In this document: positions 52,190-59,965 of the stretch, piece by piece | How positions within the stretch are numbered: the stretch's first letter is position 1 | Layout: every line of letters starts with the position of its first letter | NCBI GenBank assembly: GCA_947501215.1 | Contig: CANMUS010000003.1 | Location: 434,001 to 498,000, forward strand | DNA: 64,000 nucleotides | Source of the DNA: an uncultured Erythrobacter sp. | Lineage (GTDB): Bacteria; Pseudomonadota; Alphaproteobacteria; Sphingomonadales; Sphingomonadaceae | Direction: 5' to 3' | Notes under the pieces: model-generated | Database searches by the model: none | Seen by the model: the letters and a program-made list of their open reading frames with translations, nothing else | What the model was told of the DNA's origin: nothing | Translations under genes and position numbers: made by a program

Positions 52190-52789
52190 TCAGCGAAAGT
52201 CGGCGAAGGCGCTGAGGAAGCGCTTTGAGCTTTTCTTGCGCGCCGGCTTCCCGGATTGGGCGAGCTGCACACGCTTCTGCGCGACCCCGTCGGCATAGAT
52301 AAATCCTTCGACCGGCCATGCGGTCTTTCCGACTGCGCCGAGCGGCGCATACCACACCTGCACCTCGCTCCAGTCGTTGGCCGGCGACACGTCAACCGCC
52401 AGCACGTCTTTCTCGACCTGGCCGCGCCGCCCGTCGATCGGCGACCAGTTGGCATGGTCGAGCAGTACGCGGCGCGAATCCACCACCTTGCTGACCGCGG
52501 CAACATGGCCGAGGCGCATGCTGCGATGCGGTTTGAACGCCATGACGGCGCCGACGCGCGGTGTCGATCCGGTAGCATAGCGACCTTGCGCCTGGTCCCA
52601 CCACGTATGCGCGTCGCCGTAGATCTCGATGCCGCTGACCTTGCGGGCATAGGGCACGCATTGAAGGTAGGGCGCAAGCTCGCTCGCTGAGGACGAGAAG
52701 TCGCTATCGACGCGGAAATCCCGGCTGTCGTCGGCGAGAGCCGGAGCGGAGAGGCCGAGCGCGGCCATGGCGGTAAGAGCGCGTTTCAT
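52190..52789 (-). CDS. CHAP-domain hydrolase (putative cell-wall amidase/peptidase)
   Basis: 199 residues from the ATG giving MKRALTAMAALG; a longer reading crosses the gap to der. A signal peptide (about 1-19, ending APALAD) precedes a CHAP domain with the catalytic Cys in LQCVPYAR, His in LGHVAAVS and Asn in DHANWSP. It would cut peptidoglycan peptides in the periplasm. The last 25 residues are basic (ARKKSSKRFLSAFADFR). Divergent from der, 121 bases apart. Confidence 0.88.
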   Translation of the reverse strand: MKRALTAMAALGLSAPALADDSRDFRVDSDFSSSASELAPYLQCVPYARKVSGIEIYGDAHTWWDQAQGRYATGSTPRVGAVMAFKPHRSMRLGHVAAVSKVVDSRRVLLDHANWSPIDGRRGQVEKDVLAVDVSPANDWSEVQVWYAPLGAVGKTAWPVEGFIYADGVAQKRVQLAQSGKPARKKSSKRFLSAFADFR

Positions 52790-52910
52790 GGCCGTAGTGC
52801 CTAACCCCTTAACCTTACGGCACGCCTGCCCGACATGGTTAACGGGAATTAACCCGCCCGCGCACATCCGCTTGCAATGCGGCAGCTAAAGGGCCACTTG
52901 CCGCGCCATC

Positions 52911-54344
52911 ATGCGCGCATCCCCATCCAAGCCCACGGTGATCATCATCGGCCGCCCGAATGTCGGCAAGTCGACGCTGTTCAACCGGCTCGTCGGCAAG
53001 CGGCTGGCGCTCGTCGACGACCAGCCCGGCGTCACGCGTGACCGCCGCTTTGGCGAGGCGGAGATTGCCGGGCTGGAGTTCCAGATCGTCGATACCGCCG
53101 GCTGGGAGGACGAAGATCCCGATAGCCTGCCGGGCCGGATGCGCAAACAGACCGAAGTCAGCCTGGAAGGCGCGGACGCGGCGATGTTCGTATTCGATTC
53201 GCGTGTCGGCCTGACCCCGCTCGACGAGGAGATCGCCCGCTGGCTGCGCAGCCAGAAAGTGCCGGTGGTGCTGGTGGCCAACAAGGCGGAAGGCAAGCAG
53301 GGCGACGCGGGCATCTATGAAAGCTTCTCGCTCGGCTTCGGCGAACCAGCCGCAGTCAGCGCGGAGCATGGCGAAGGCATCGCCGACCTGTTCGATCACC
53401 TCTGGCCGATCATCGGCGCCAAGGCCGAGGCGGCGGAGATCGAAGCCGAGATCGTCGAGGAAGACGAGGAGGCGCTCCTCGCAGGTCCCCTCCAACTCGC
53501 CATCGTCGGTCGCCCCAATGCAGGCAAATCCACGCTGATCAACCGGCTGCTTGGCGAAGACCGCCTGCTGACCGGTCCGGAAGCCGGGATCACGCGGGAT
53601 TCCATCGCGATCGACTGGGAATGGACTGATCCGAAAAGCGGTGAGGCGCGCGAAATCAAGCTGATCGACACCGCCGGCATGCGCAAGAAGGCGCAGGTCA
53701 CCGACAAGCTGGAGAAGCTGTCCGTCGCCGATGCCCGCCGCGCGGTGGATTTCGCCGAAGTCGTCGTCCTGCTTCTCGATGCGACGCGCGGGCTGGAGGC
53801 GCAGGACCTCAAGATCGCCAACCTCGTGCTCGAGGAAGGCCGCGCGCTGATGATCGCGATCAACAAATGGGACGTGGCGGATAACGCCAGCAGCCTGTTC
53901 AACGGTATCCGCGAAGCGCTGAACGAAGGGCTGGCGCAGGTGCGCGGCGTGCCCTTGTTCGCGGTCAGCGCAAAGACCGGCAAGGGGCTCGACCAGATGC
54001 TCGGCGCGGCGTTCGAGCTGCGCGAGGCATGGAGCCGCCGCGTGCCGACAGCCGCGCTCAACCGCTGGTTCGACGATGCACTTGAGGCCAACCCGCCGCC
54101 CGCGCCCAAGGGTCGGCGGATCAAGCTGCGTTACATCACGCAGGCGAGCATCCGGCCGCCGCGGTTCGTCGTGTTCGGCACGCGGCTGGAGGCGCTTCCC
54201 AAGAGCTACGAGCGCTATCTGATCAACGGAATTCGCGACAAGCTCGGCTTCGAAGCCGTGCCGGTGCGGGTGGTGCTGAAGAGCCCGAAAAATCCCTACA
54301 ACGCCAACAAGGGCGGGGGCGGAAACTACAGCGGGGAGCGGTGA
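52911..54344 (+). CDS. der: Ribosome-assembly GTPase Der (EngA)
   Basis: 477 residues with two tandem GTPase domains: G1 motifs GRPNVGKST (about residue 14) and GRPNAGKST (about 206), DTAGWED and DTAGMRKKAQ as G3, NKAEG and NKWDV as G4, and a KH-like C-terminal domain (about 395-470). It is needed for 50S subunit assembly. Slightly extended acidic linker between the G domains. Its stop overlaps the start of the DUF2721 gene. Confidence 0.97.
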   Translation: MRASPSKPTVIIIGRPNVGKSTLFNRLVGKRLALVDDQPGVTRDRRFGEAEIAGLEFQIVDTAGWEDEDPDSLPGRMRKQTEVSLEGADAAMFVFDSRVGLTPLDEEIARWLRSQKVPVVLVANKAEGKQGDAGIYESFSLGFGEPAAVSAEHGEGIADLFDHLWPIIGAKAEAAEIEAEIVEEDEEALLAGPLQLAIVGRPNAGKSTLINRLLGEDRLLTGPEAGITRDSIAIDWEWTDPKSGEAREIKLIDTAGMRKKAQVTDKLEKLSVADARRAVDFAEVVVLLLDATRGLEAQDLKIANLVLEEGRALMIAINKWDVADNASSLFNGIREALNEGLAQVRGVPLFAVSAKTGKGLDQMLGAAFELREAWSRRVPTAALNRWFDDALEANPPPAPKGRRIKLRYITQASIRPPRFVVFGTRLEALPKSYERYLINGIRDKLGFEAVPVRVVLKSPKNPYNANKGGGGNYSGER

Positions 54345-54835
54345 TGCTGCTCGACCTGCTAGCCAGCCTGCCCGGGCTCGAACTGATCGAACGGACCAGC
54401 TCCACGCTGCGGGTGCAGCAGGTGGTACAGCTTAGCCTCGCCCCTGCCTTCCTGCTCGCCGGGATCGGGGCCATCATGAACGTTATGACGAACCGGCTGA
54501 TCTGGGTCGCCAACAAGATCGAGAAGATCGTGGCCGCCGACGAGGAAGGTCGTGCTGGTATCCTGCTCGACGAACTGCCAGCGCTGGAACGCCGCCGCAT
54601 CCTGGCCCAGCGCGCCGTGATGCTCAGCACCGCGTCGGCCCTTACTATCAGCATCGTGATCGCGCTGCTGTTCGTCAGCGCCTTCGTCTATGCGCCCTTG
54701 GGGACGATAGTGGCGTTTACGTGGATCGTGACGATGGGCCTGCTCGTTGCGGGCCTCGCCAGTTTCCTGCTCGAGACGCAAACCGCAGCAAAGCGCAATC
54801 GCGAGCGTATGAAGCGGCACTTGCGCGGCGACTGA
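54344..54835 (+). CDS. DUF2721-family membrane protein
   Basis: 163 residues from the ATG that overlaps the last base of the der stop (a GTG one codon earlier is possible). Three hydrophobic segments (about 36-60, 95-118, 122-146) with a basic end (AAKRNRERMKRHLRGD). DUF2721 is a conserved inner-membrane family of unknown role, here coupled to der. Confidence 0.82.
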   Translation: MLLDLLASLPGLELIERTSSTLRVQQVVQLSLAPAFLLAGIGAIMNVMTNRLIWVANKIEKIVAADEEGRAGILLDELPALERRRILAQRAVMLSTASALTISIVIALLFVSAFVYAPLGTIVAFTWIVTMGLLVAGLASFLLETQTAAKRNRERMKRHLRGD

Positions 54836-54952
54836 TCGCGATTTCCGGACCGATCTCGGCCAAGTGACGCTACGGCACGGCGAGCTAAAAGCGGTTATCC
54901 GGCGTTCATCTTACGCGGCGCAACACGCGATCTCCAACCGAGGAGAGACGCC

Positions 54953-55165
54953 ATGCACCGTATCCAGATCGCGATCCTGTCACGCGGAGAGCGGGAACTG
55001 CATCACGTGAGGCTCGACACGCTGGACCTCGGGACTGCCTTGCTGGTGACCGATATCAATCTTGCAGAGGGCTCGGCCGAGCTGTGGGAGGGCGAACGGC
55101 GCCTTGCGCGGCTGATCAAGCATGGCGGACCGCATGCGACGTTCTGGGAAGTCGGCTGCCGTTGA
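54953..55165 (+). CDS. Unknown 70-residue protein
   Basis: ATG with a good ribosome site (GAGGAGAGACGCC). MHRIQIAILSRGERELHHV, then a mostly beta/alpha mix with LDTLDLGTALLVTDINLAEG and an end FWEVGCR. No family recognised, no signal peptide or membrane helix. It stands alone between DUF2721 and the convergent bfr gene, which argues mildly for its being real: the GC3 and ribosome site are gene-like. Confidence 0.55.
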   Translation: MHRIQIAILSRGERELHHVRLDTLDLGTALLVTDINLAEGSAELWEGERRLARLIKHGGPHATFWEVGCR

Positions 55166-55172
55166 GCGCTGC

Positions 55173-55664
55173 TCAGCCAGCCTCGCCATCGCCCGCTGGC
55201 TTGCTCTGTAACTGGACGTAATTTTCAAGCCCCATCCGGGCGATCATGTCGAATTGCGTTTCGAGGAAGTCAACATGCTCTTCCTCGCTGGCGAGGATGG
55301 TTTCGAAAATCTGGCCCGAGGTGAAATCGCGCACGCTCTGGCAATGCTCGGCCGCTTCCTTGAGCAGGGGGATCGCCTCCATCTCCATCGCGAGGTCGGC
55401 CTTGAGGATTTCCTCGACCGTCTCGCCGACCTTGAGCTTGTGGATCGCCTGGAAATTCGGAAGCCCGTTCAGGAACAGGATCCGCTCGGCGAGGATGTCG
55501 GCATGCTTCATCTCGTCGATCGATTCATGGCGCTCGTATTCGGCCAGCTTGTGCACGCCCCAATCGGCCAGCACGCGATAATGCAGCCAGTACTGGTTGA
55601 TCGCCGTCAGCTCGTTGGTCAGCGCCTTGTTGAGGAATTCGATGACCTTGGGATCGCCTTGCAC
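55173..55664 (-). CDS. bfr: Bacterioferritin
   Basis: 163 residues from a GTG (QGDPKVIEFLNKALTNELTA) with AGGAG upstream; no ATG fits. Diiron ligands Glu18, Glu51 and His54 are in TNELTA and ESIDEMKHAD, and the second-half Glu127 and His130 in SEEEHVDF. Met52 in DEMKHAD is kept, so haem can be bound as in haem-bacterioferritin. It stores iron as ferric mineral in a 24-mer. The bfd gene lies 123 bases upstream on the same strand. Confidence 0.95.
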   Translation of the reverse strand: MQGDPKVIEFLNKALTNELTAINQYWLHYRVLADWGVHKLAEYERHESIDEMKHADILAERILFLNGLPNFQAIHKLKVGETVEEILKADLAMEMEAIPLLKEAAEHCQSVRDFTSGQIFETILASEEEHVDFLETQFDMIARMGLENYVQLQSKPAGDGEAG

Positions 55665-55787
55665 GCGCCTGCTCCTGTTGCGGGGGACCGCAATCCTATG
55701 CTCCCATAAGGCAGGAATTGGCAAGAGGACGCAGTGGAAAAACTGGCGGAATTCCGCCAGTTGCAAGCGATTTTCAGTAGCGGAAAT

Positions 55788-55976
55788 TCAGGCGGCGGCG
55801 GGTACGAAGCCCAGCTCGCGCTCTTCCTCGACGATGGCATCTGCCTCGACCAGGCACTGGCCGCAGTTGGGCTGCTTGCCCATGGCCGCATAGCACGCCT
55901 CCGCATCGCCCGAGACGTGGAGCGCCTTGCGTCGCAGCTCGCTCTCCCGAATGGCGTTGCAAATGCAGATGTACAT
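55788..55976 (-). CDS. bfd: Bacterioferritin-associated ferredoxin
   Basis: 62 residues from the ATG giving MYICICNAIRE; a TTG 30 bases earlier is weak. Cys4, Cys6 (CIC) and the later NCGQC supply the four Cys of the [2Fe-2S] cluster. Bfd reduces the haem of Bfr to release stored iron. A Fur-like palindrome lies 43-57 bases upstream, consistent with induction under iron limitation. Confidence 0.93.
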   Translation of the reverse strand: MYICICNAIRESELRRKALHVSGDAEACYAAMGKQPNCGQCLVEADAIVEEERELGFVPAAA

Positions 55977-56018
55977 AGGCGCGGATCCCTTGCGATTGAT
56001 TCGCAAGAGCAGGTGTAG

Positions 56019-56033
56019 TGAGAGTCATTCTCA
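56019..56033. promoter_or_regulatory. Fur-like operator upstream of bfd
   Basis: TGAGAGTCATTCTCA, a 15-base palindrome with one mismatch, differing in only two bases from the site at 29079. It sits between the DUF418 end and the bfd start, at a position suiting the bfd promoter. Confidence 0.6.
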
Positions 56034-56053
56034 ATAGCAAGCCCGAGCTGCAA

Positions 56054-57334
56054 TTACCTCCGCAATGGGAATAGCCGCCAGTAGGTCAGGCAGCGCCATA
56101 GCCATTCGAGCGGGCCGAAGCGGAAGCGCTCAAGCCAGGGCTTGGACCAAATCAACATGATCGCCCATGTCGCAATAGCGACGAGATAGAGCTCCGTCCG
56201 TCCGAGCTGGCCGAACAGCCCGCCCGCCCAGCCATGGAAGACCAGCATCATCAGCACCGAGGTCCCGAGGTAATTGGTGAAGGCCGCCCGCCCGGCAGCC
56301 GATACCCTTTGCGCGAGCGCTCCGGCGACGTGTTGCCCCCATAGCGCCAGCAATGCGAGCAGGCCGAGGATCGCGAACAGCCGCGGCACCATCGACCAGG
56401 CGCTCATCGCGGCGAGCGTGCCGTAATAGGTCAGCCCGCCGTCCTTCGCCCACAGCGCCACCGGAATGGTCAGCGCTGTGCCGACGATCCATAGCCCCCA
56501 GCCCCATTTGCGTTGCCGCCCCGGATCGACTCCGCCATCGAACAGACCGTAACGAAAGGCGGCCATGCCGACGAGCATGAGCGGCAGCGTCTCGAACCAG
56601 AACAGCATCAGGACGAACCCGATCTCGGGCCCGTGCTCGGTGATGTTGTGATTTACCCAGGCGCCGTAGTCGCCATCGCCGATCAACTGAGTCTCGTAGC
56701 GCCCGTCGGCCAAGTCGGCCTGCTTTTCGCTTTCGAGATCCTCGGCCATTTCGGCGAAGGCCGCCTCTTGCGAGTGTTCCATCATCGGCAGGAAACCGAG
56801 AATGCCGGTGTAGAACAGCGCGCCGCCGAAATAGCCGATGAGGCCGAGCACCAGCAGCTTACGACGTGAGAGACCGACGAACAGCAGGGCAGCGAGGCCC
56901 GCGCAGGCGTAAAGGAACAGGATGTCGCCGCGCCAGATGAAGAAGAAATGCACCAGTCCGATCATGCCGAGCCAGAACAGGCGCCGGACCTGAAGCCACC
57001 GGCCCTGTCCGCGCGCAGTCGCACGTTCTAGGAACAGCACCATGCCGGCTCCGAACAGCAGGGTGAACAGACCGCGCATCTTGCTGTCGATGAGGACGAA
57101 CTGGACGACCCACATCCAGTCCTCCGCCGCGCTGTGCGGCACGATGAAGGCGTCGGGATACATATAGGCCGTCATCGGCTGGCCGAAGGCGACGATATTG
57201 GCGGCGAGGATGCCCATCACCGCCAGCCCGCGAATGAAATCGAGGCTCGCGATACGGTTCGCGCCACCGGTGGGCCTGGCCTGCTCCGATGTCGCCTGGT
57301 CTGCCTGCTCTGTCACGTCGTGCTCCCTGTCCAC
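56054..57334 (-). CDS. DUF418-family membrane protein
   Basis: 426 residues, GTG start. About eight membrane helices in two blocks, with the family opening NRIASLDFIRGLAVMGILAANI and the C-terminal FTNYLGTSVLMMLVFHGW motif. DUF418/DUF405 proteins resemble acyltransferase-like multi-pass proteins; function unknown. A central polar segment (about 195-235, acidic with Glu/Asp) breaks the helices. Separated from bfd by the Fur-like box. Confidence 0.87.
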   Translation of the reverse strand: MDREHDVTEQADQATSEQARPTGGANRIASLDFIRGLAVMGILAANIVAFGQPMTAYMYPDAFIVPHSAAEDWMWVVQFVLIDSKMRGLFTLLFGAGMVLFLERATARGQGRWLQVRRLFWLGMIGLVHFFFIWRGDILFLYACAGLAALLFVGLSRRKLLVLGLIGYFGGALFYTGILGFLPMMEHSQEAAFAEMAEDLESEKQADLADGRYETQLIGDGDYGAWVNHNITEHGPEIGFVLMLFWFETLPLMLVGMAAFRYGLFDGGVDPGRQRKWGWGLWIVGTALTIPVALWAKDGGLTYYGTLAAMSAWSMVPRLFAILGLLALLALWGQHVAGALAQRVSAAGRAAFTNYLGTSVLMMLVFHGWAGGLFGQLGRTELYLVAIATWAIMLIWSKPWLERFRFGPLEWLWRCLTYWRLFPLRR

Positions 57335-57392
57335 CGCCCTACCTAGCGGCGGGCGCGAAAAGGGAAAGCGGGCAGGTGATCTAGTCCGGGGA

Positions 57393-58427
57393 TCAGCGTG
57401 TCACGAGACACTCGTATCCGCCGCGCTTCAGCTGCGCGCAGGCAAAAGTTGCCGCATCGCGCGATTCGAACCCGCCGGCGAGAAGCTTGGTAAGTCGTCC
57501 CGCCGGTTCTTTCAGCTTGGCACGTCCGGCAAGTGCGGGAGTTTGCGAGACCTTCTCCCATAGCCTGTCGGCATTTCCCGCCACCCCGAAGGCACCGATC
57601 TGCAGCTTCCAAGGACCTTGCGAACGGTTGGCCTGCGGCGACTGCGCGGCTGCAGGCGCTGGCGCTGTCGGCGCCGCGCCAACGGTGGGCTCGGCCCGCG
57701 CGACTGTGACCGGCTGCCTCGCTTGGGCGAAATCCGCGCCGCGCGTTTCGCGTGCCGGTGCCGGGCGAGCGGCTGGCGTAGAAGGAGTAGCCGATTCGGG
57801 AGTGCCGACCGCCAGATCGACCGCGGCCAGCTCCCGCGCCCGCGCCGCCTCGGCTTCGGACTTCAGCTGCGCCGCCAACACCTGCGCCGCCTGCCTGTCG
57901 GCCAGCGGAATATACTCGTCCATCTGCGCGAGGGCGCCTTTGGCCTGCGGCAGCCCTGTCGAATTGGCGAGGGTCAGCAGGGCATAGGCCCGCTGCCAGT
58001 TCTTCGCCACGAGGTCCCCGTTGAAGTGAGCGATGCCCAATATGTACTGCGCGCGCGGATCGCCGCGTGTCGCTGCGGCTTCTATATAGGGAAGCGCTTG
58101 GTCGCGCTGCTCGCGCTGGAACAGAAGCAGCCCGTAATTGTCCGCTGCTTGCACATGGCCCTGCGCTGCAGCACGAGCGTAAAGCGCCTCCGCCTGCGCC
58201 AGGTCGGTATCGACCCCGCGTCCCAGCCGATAGGCCTGCGCTAGGTTGAATTGCGCGTCGGCATCGCCTGCCTGCGCCGGAGCCACCCATTCGCGCACGG
58301 CGGCGGCATAATCGCCGCGGCTCCAGGCATCGACGCCGTCCTTCACATCGGCCGACGCGGGCACGGCGAGACCTGCCGCGATGGCAGCGCAAAGCGCCAT
58401 GCCCACGTTTTTGGTTTTTCCGATCAT
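57393..58427 (-). CDS. Sel1-like repeat and SPOR-domain protein
   Basis: 344 residues from the ATG giving MIGKTKNVGM. A signal peptide (about 1-26, ending VPASA) is followed by Sel1/TPR-like repeats (about 30-165: YAAAVREWVAPAQAGDADAQ, LYARAAAQGHVQAADNYG), a Pro/Ala linker and a C-terminal SPOR domain (about 270-340: WKLQIGAFGVAGNADRLWEK). SPOR domains bind denuded glycan at the division septum, so the protein is probably a periplasmic division-site factor. Divergent from the ParA gene. Confidence 0.85.
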   Translation of the reverse strand: MIGKTKNVGMALCAAIAAGLAVPASADVKDGVDAWSRGDYAAAVREWVAPAQAGDADAQFNLAQAYRLGRGVDTDLAQAEALYARAAAQGHVQAADNYGLLLFQREQRDQALPYIEAAATRGDPRAQYILGIAHFNGDLVAKNWQRAYALLTLANSTGLPQAKGALAQMDEYIPLADRQAAQVLAAQLKSEAEAARARELAAVDLAVGTPESATPSTPAARPAPARETRGADFAQARQPVTVARAEPTVGAAPTAPAPAAAQSPQANRSQGPWKLQIGAFGVAGNADRLWEKVSQTPALAGRAKLKEPAGRLTKLLAGGFESRDAATFACAQLKRGGYECLVTR

Positions 58428-58652
58428 CCGTTCCGTCCTCGGCACTGTCGACCGCACATCTGCGGCAGTCGGCCCCACCCTATAGTAAATCGACCGTTAG
58501 CAAAGCGTTGCGCGGCATGCCGCTTTCGCAGCGGCGACCAAATCCGTCCGATGTTAACCCTAAATTAGGGGTAGTCTGCGATTTCCGTTTTCGAACAGTC
58601 GCATTTGGTGCGGCACTTGATTGACTAGAGGCTCAAACCAGGGGGATAAGCC
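58428..58652. other. Divergent intergenic region, SPOR gene / parA
   Basis: 225 bases. Besides the CCCTAAATTAGGG palindrome and the AGGGGGAT ribosome site of parA, I see no ORF, RNA or clear promoter. Confidence 0.45.
58558..58570. promoter_or_regulatory. Palindrome in the SPOR/ParA divergent region
   Basis: CCCTAAATTAGGG, a perfect 13-base palindrome in the 225-base gap between the Sel1-SPOR gene and parA, 83 bases before the parA start. A candidate operator, possibly for the ribbon-helix-helix protein encoded downstream. Confidence 0.35.
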
Positions 58653-59369
58653 TTGCGTGTACTGGCATTGGCATCGCAGAAGGGCGGATCGGGTAAAACC
58701 ACGCTCTCCGGACATCTCGCCGTACAGGCCCAGCGCGCTGGCGCCGGGCCCGTCGTTCTGATCGATATCGACCCGCAGGGCTCGCTCGCCGACTGGTGGA
58801 ACGAGCGCGAGGACGAATATCCCGCTTTCGCGCAGACCACGGTCGCTCGCCTGGCGAACGATCTGGCCATCCTGCGCCAGCAGGGTTTCAAGCTGGCCGT
58901 GCTCGACACGCCGCCCGCCATCACCATGGCCATCCAGTCGGTTATTTCGGTCGCCGAGCTAATCGTCGTCCCGACCCGCCCCAGCCCGCACGACCTGCGC
59001 GCCGTTGGTGCCACGGTCGACCTGTGCGAACGGGCCGGCAAGCCGCTAGTCTTCGTGGTCAACGCCGCGACGCCGAAAGCCAAGATCACCTCGGAAGCCG
59101 CCGTCGCGCTGTCGCAGCACGGCACGGTCGCCCCGATCACCCTGCACCACCGCACCGATTTCGCCGCCTCGATGATCGATGGCCGCACGGTGATGGAAGT
59201 CGATCCCGAAAGCCGCTCGGCTGCCGAGGTCACCGCGCTGTGGAAATACATCGCCGACCGGCTGGAGAAGAACTTCCGCCGCACGGTCTTCGCCGCACCG
59301 AACACGCAGAGCGCTGTTCCCGGTGCCCATCGCCCCGCTGGCGGCTTCGGCCGCCGGGTGGCACAGTAA
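58653..59369 (+). CDS. ParA-family ATPase
   Basis: 238 residues from a TTG (RVLALASQKGGSGKTT), preceded by AGGGGGAT. Deviant Walker A QKGGSGKTT with the signature Lys, Walker A' VVLIDIDPQGS and B-like LAVLDTPPA. Short ParA without an N-terminal HTH, so the regulatory function must be separate. Such orphan ParAs position plasmids, chemoreceptors or division factors. The next gene encodes a ribbon-helix-helix-like protein and the one after a SPOR lipoprotein, so cell-division or pole organisation is a reasonable inference. Confidence 0.9.
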   Translation: MRVLALASQKGGSGKTTLSGHLAVQAQRAGAGPVVLIDIDPQGSLADWWNEREDEYPAFAQTTVARLANDLAILRQQGFKLAVLDTPPAITMAIQSVISVAELIVVPTRPSPHDLRAVGATVDLCERAGKPLVFVVNAATPKAKITSEAAVALSQHGTVAPITLHHRTDFAASMIDGRTVMEVDPESRSAAEVTALWKYIADRLEKNFRRTVFAAPNTQSAVPGAHRPAGGFGRRVAQ

Positions 59370-59393
59370 GAACGCCTGGGCGGAGACTGCCGG

Positions 59394-59933
59394 ATGTCTG
59401 ACGCCAATTTCGCCTCGCTCACCCCGACGCTCCTCGCGCGCAAGGGCGCTGCCAAGCCCGCCATGCGCCCGCAGTCCGGGATCCCCGGCCCTGTCGACGG
59501 CAAGGAAGCCGCCGCCAACCTGGAAGATCTCGGCTGGAACGACATGGGTGACGATAGCAGCACGCCCCTCGTGGCCGAAAAGCCGACTGCAGAAAAAGTC
59601 GTGCCGATCGCGCTCCGACAGGCGGCCAACGAAACCGATGCACAGCCCGCACCCAACCAGGTGCGCGAATCGCTGAGCAAGATCGCCGCCCAGCTGGACA
59701 AGCCGGCCGCGGCCAACGCCAAGCCGGTCGTTCGCAAATCTGCCGCTTCGCGCGGCAAGCGGGCAGCCTTCACGCTGCGGCTCGACCACGAGCGGCACCT
59801 GATGCTGCGCCTCGCCTGCACCGTTCGCGGTCGCAGTGCGCAGCAGCTGGTGACCGACGCGCTGGACGATCTGCTGGCCGAAATGCCGGAAATCGCGAGC
59901 CTCGCCGCCCAAGTCCAGCAGTCGGAAAAGTAA
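59394..59933 (+). CDS. Ribbon-helix-helix-like partner of ParA
   Basis: 179 residues, 24 bases after the parA gene. The first 115 residues are low-complexity and charged; the C-terminal 45 (RAAFTLRLDHERHLMLRL, then GRSAQQLVTDALDDLLAE) fit a ribbon-helix-helix DNA-binding fold: one strand, helix, turn, helix. A ParA plus RHH pair resembles ParA/ParG-type or ParA/omega systems, in which the RHH protein binds the centromere and represses the operon. No known family recognised. Confidence 0.7.
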   Translation: MSDANFASLTPTLLARKGAAKPAMRPQSGIPGPVDGKEAAANLEDLGWNDMGDDSSTPLVAEKPTAEKVVPIALRQAANETDAQPAPNQVRESLSKIAAQLDKPAAANAKPVVRKSAASRGKRAAFTLRLDHERHLMLRLACTVRGRSAQQLVTDALDDLLAEMPEIASLAAQVQQSEK

Positions 59934-59965
59934 CGGATCGAAGACGTGGGATCGCCTTCAGGGGA

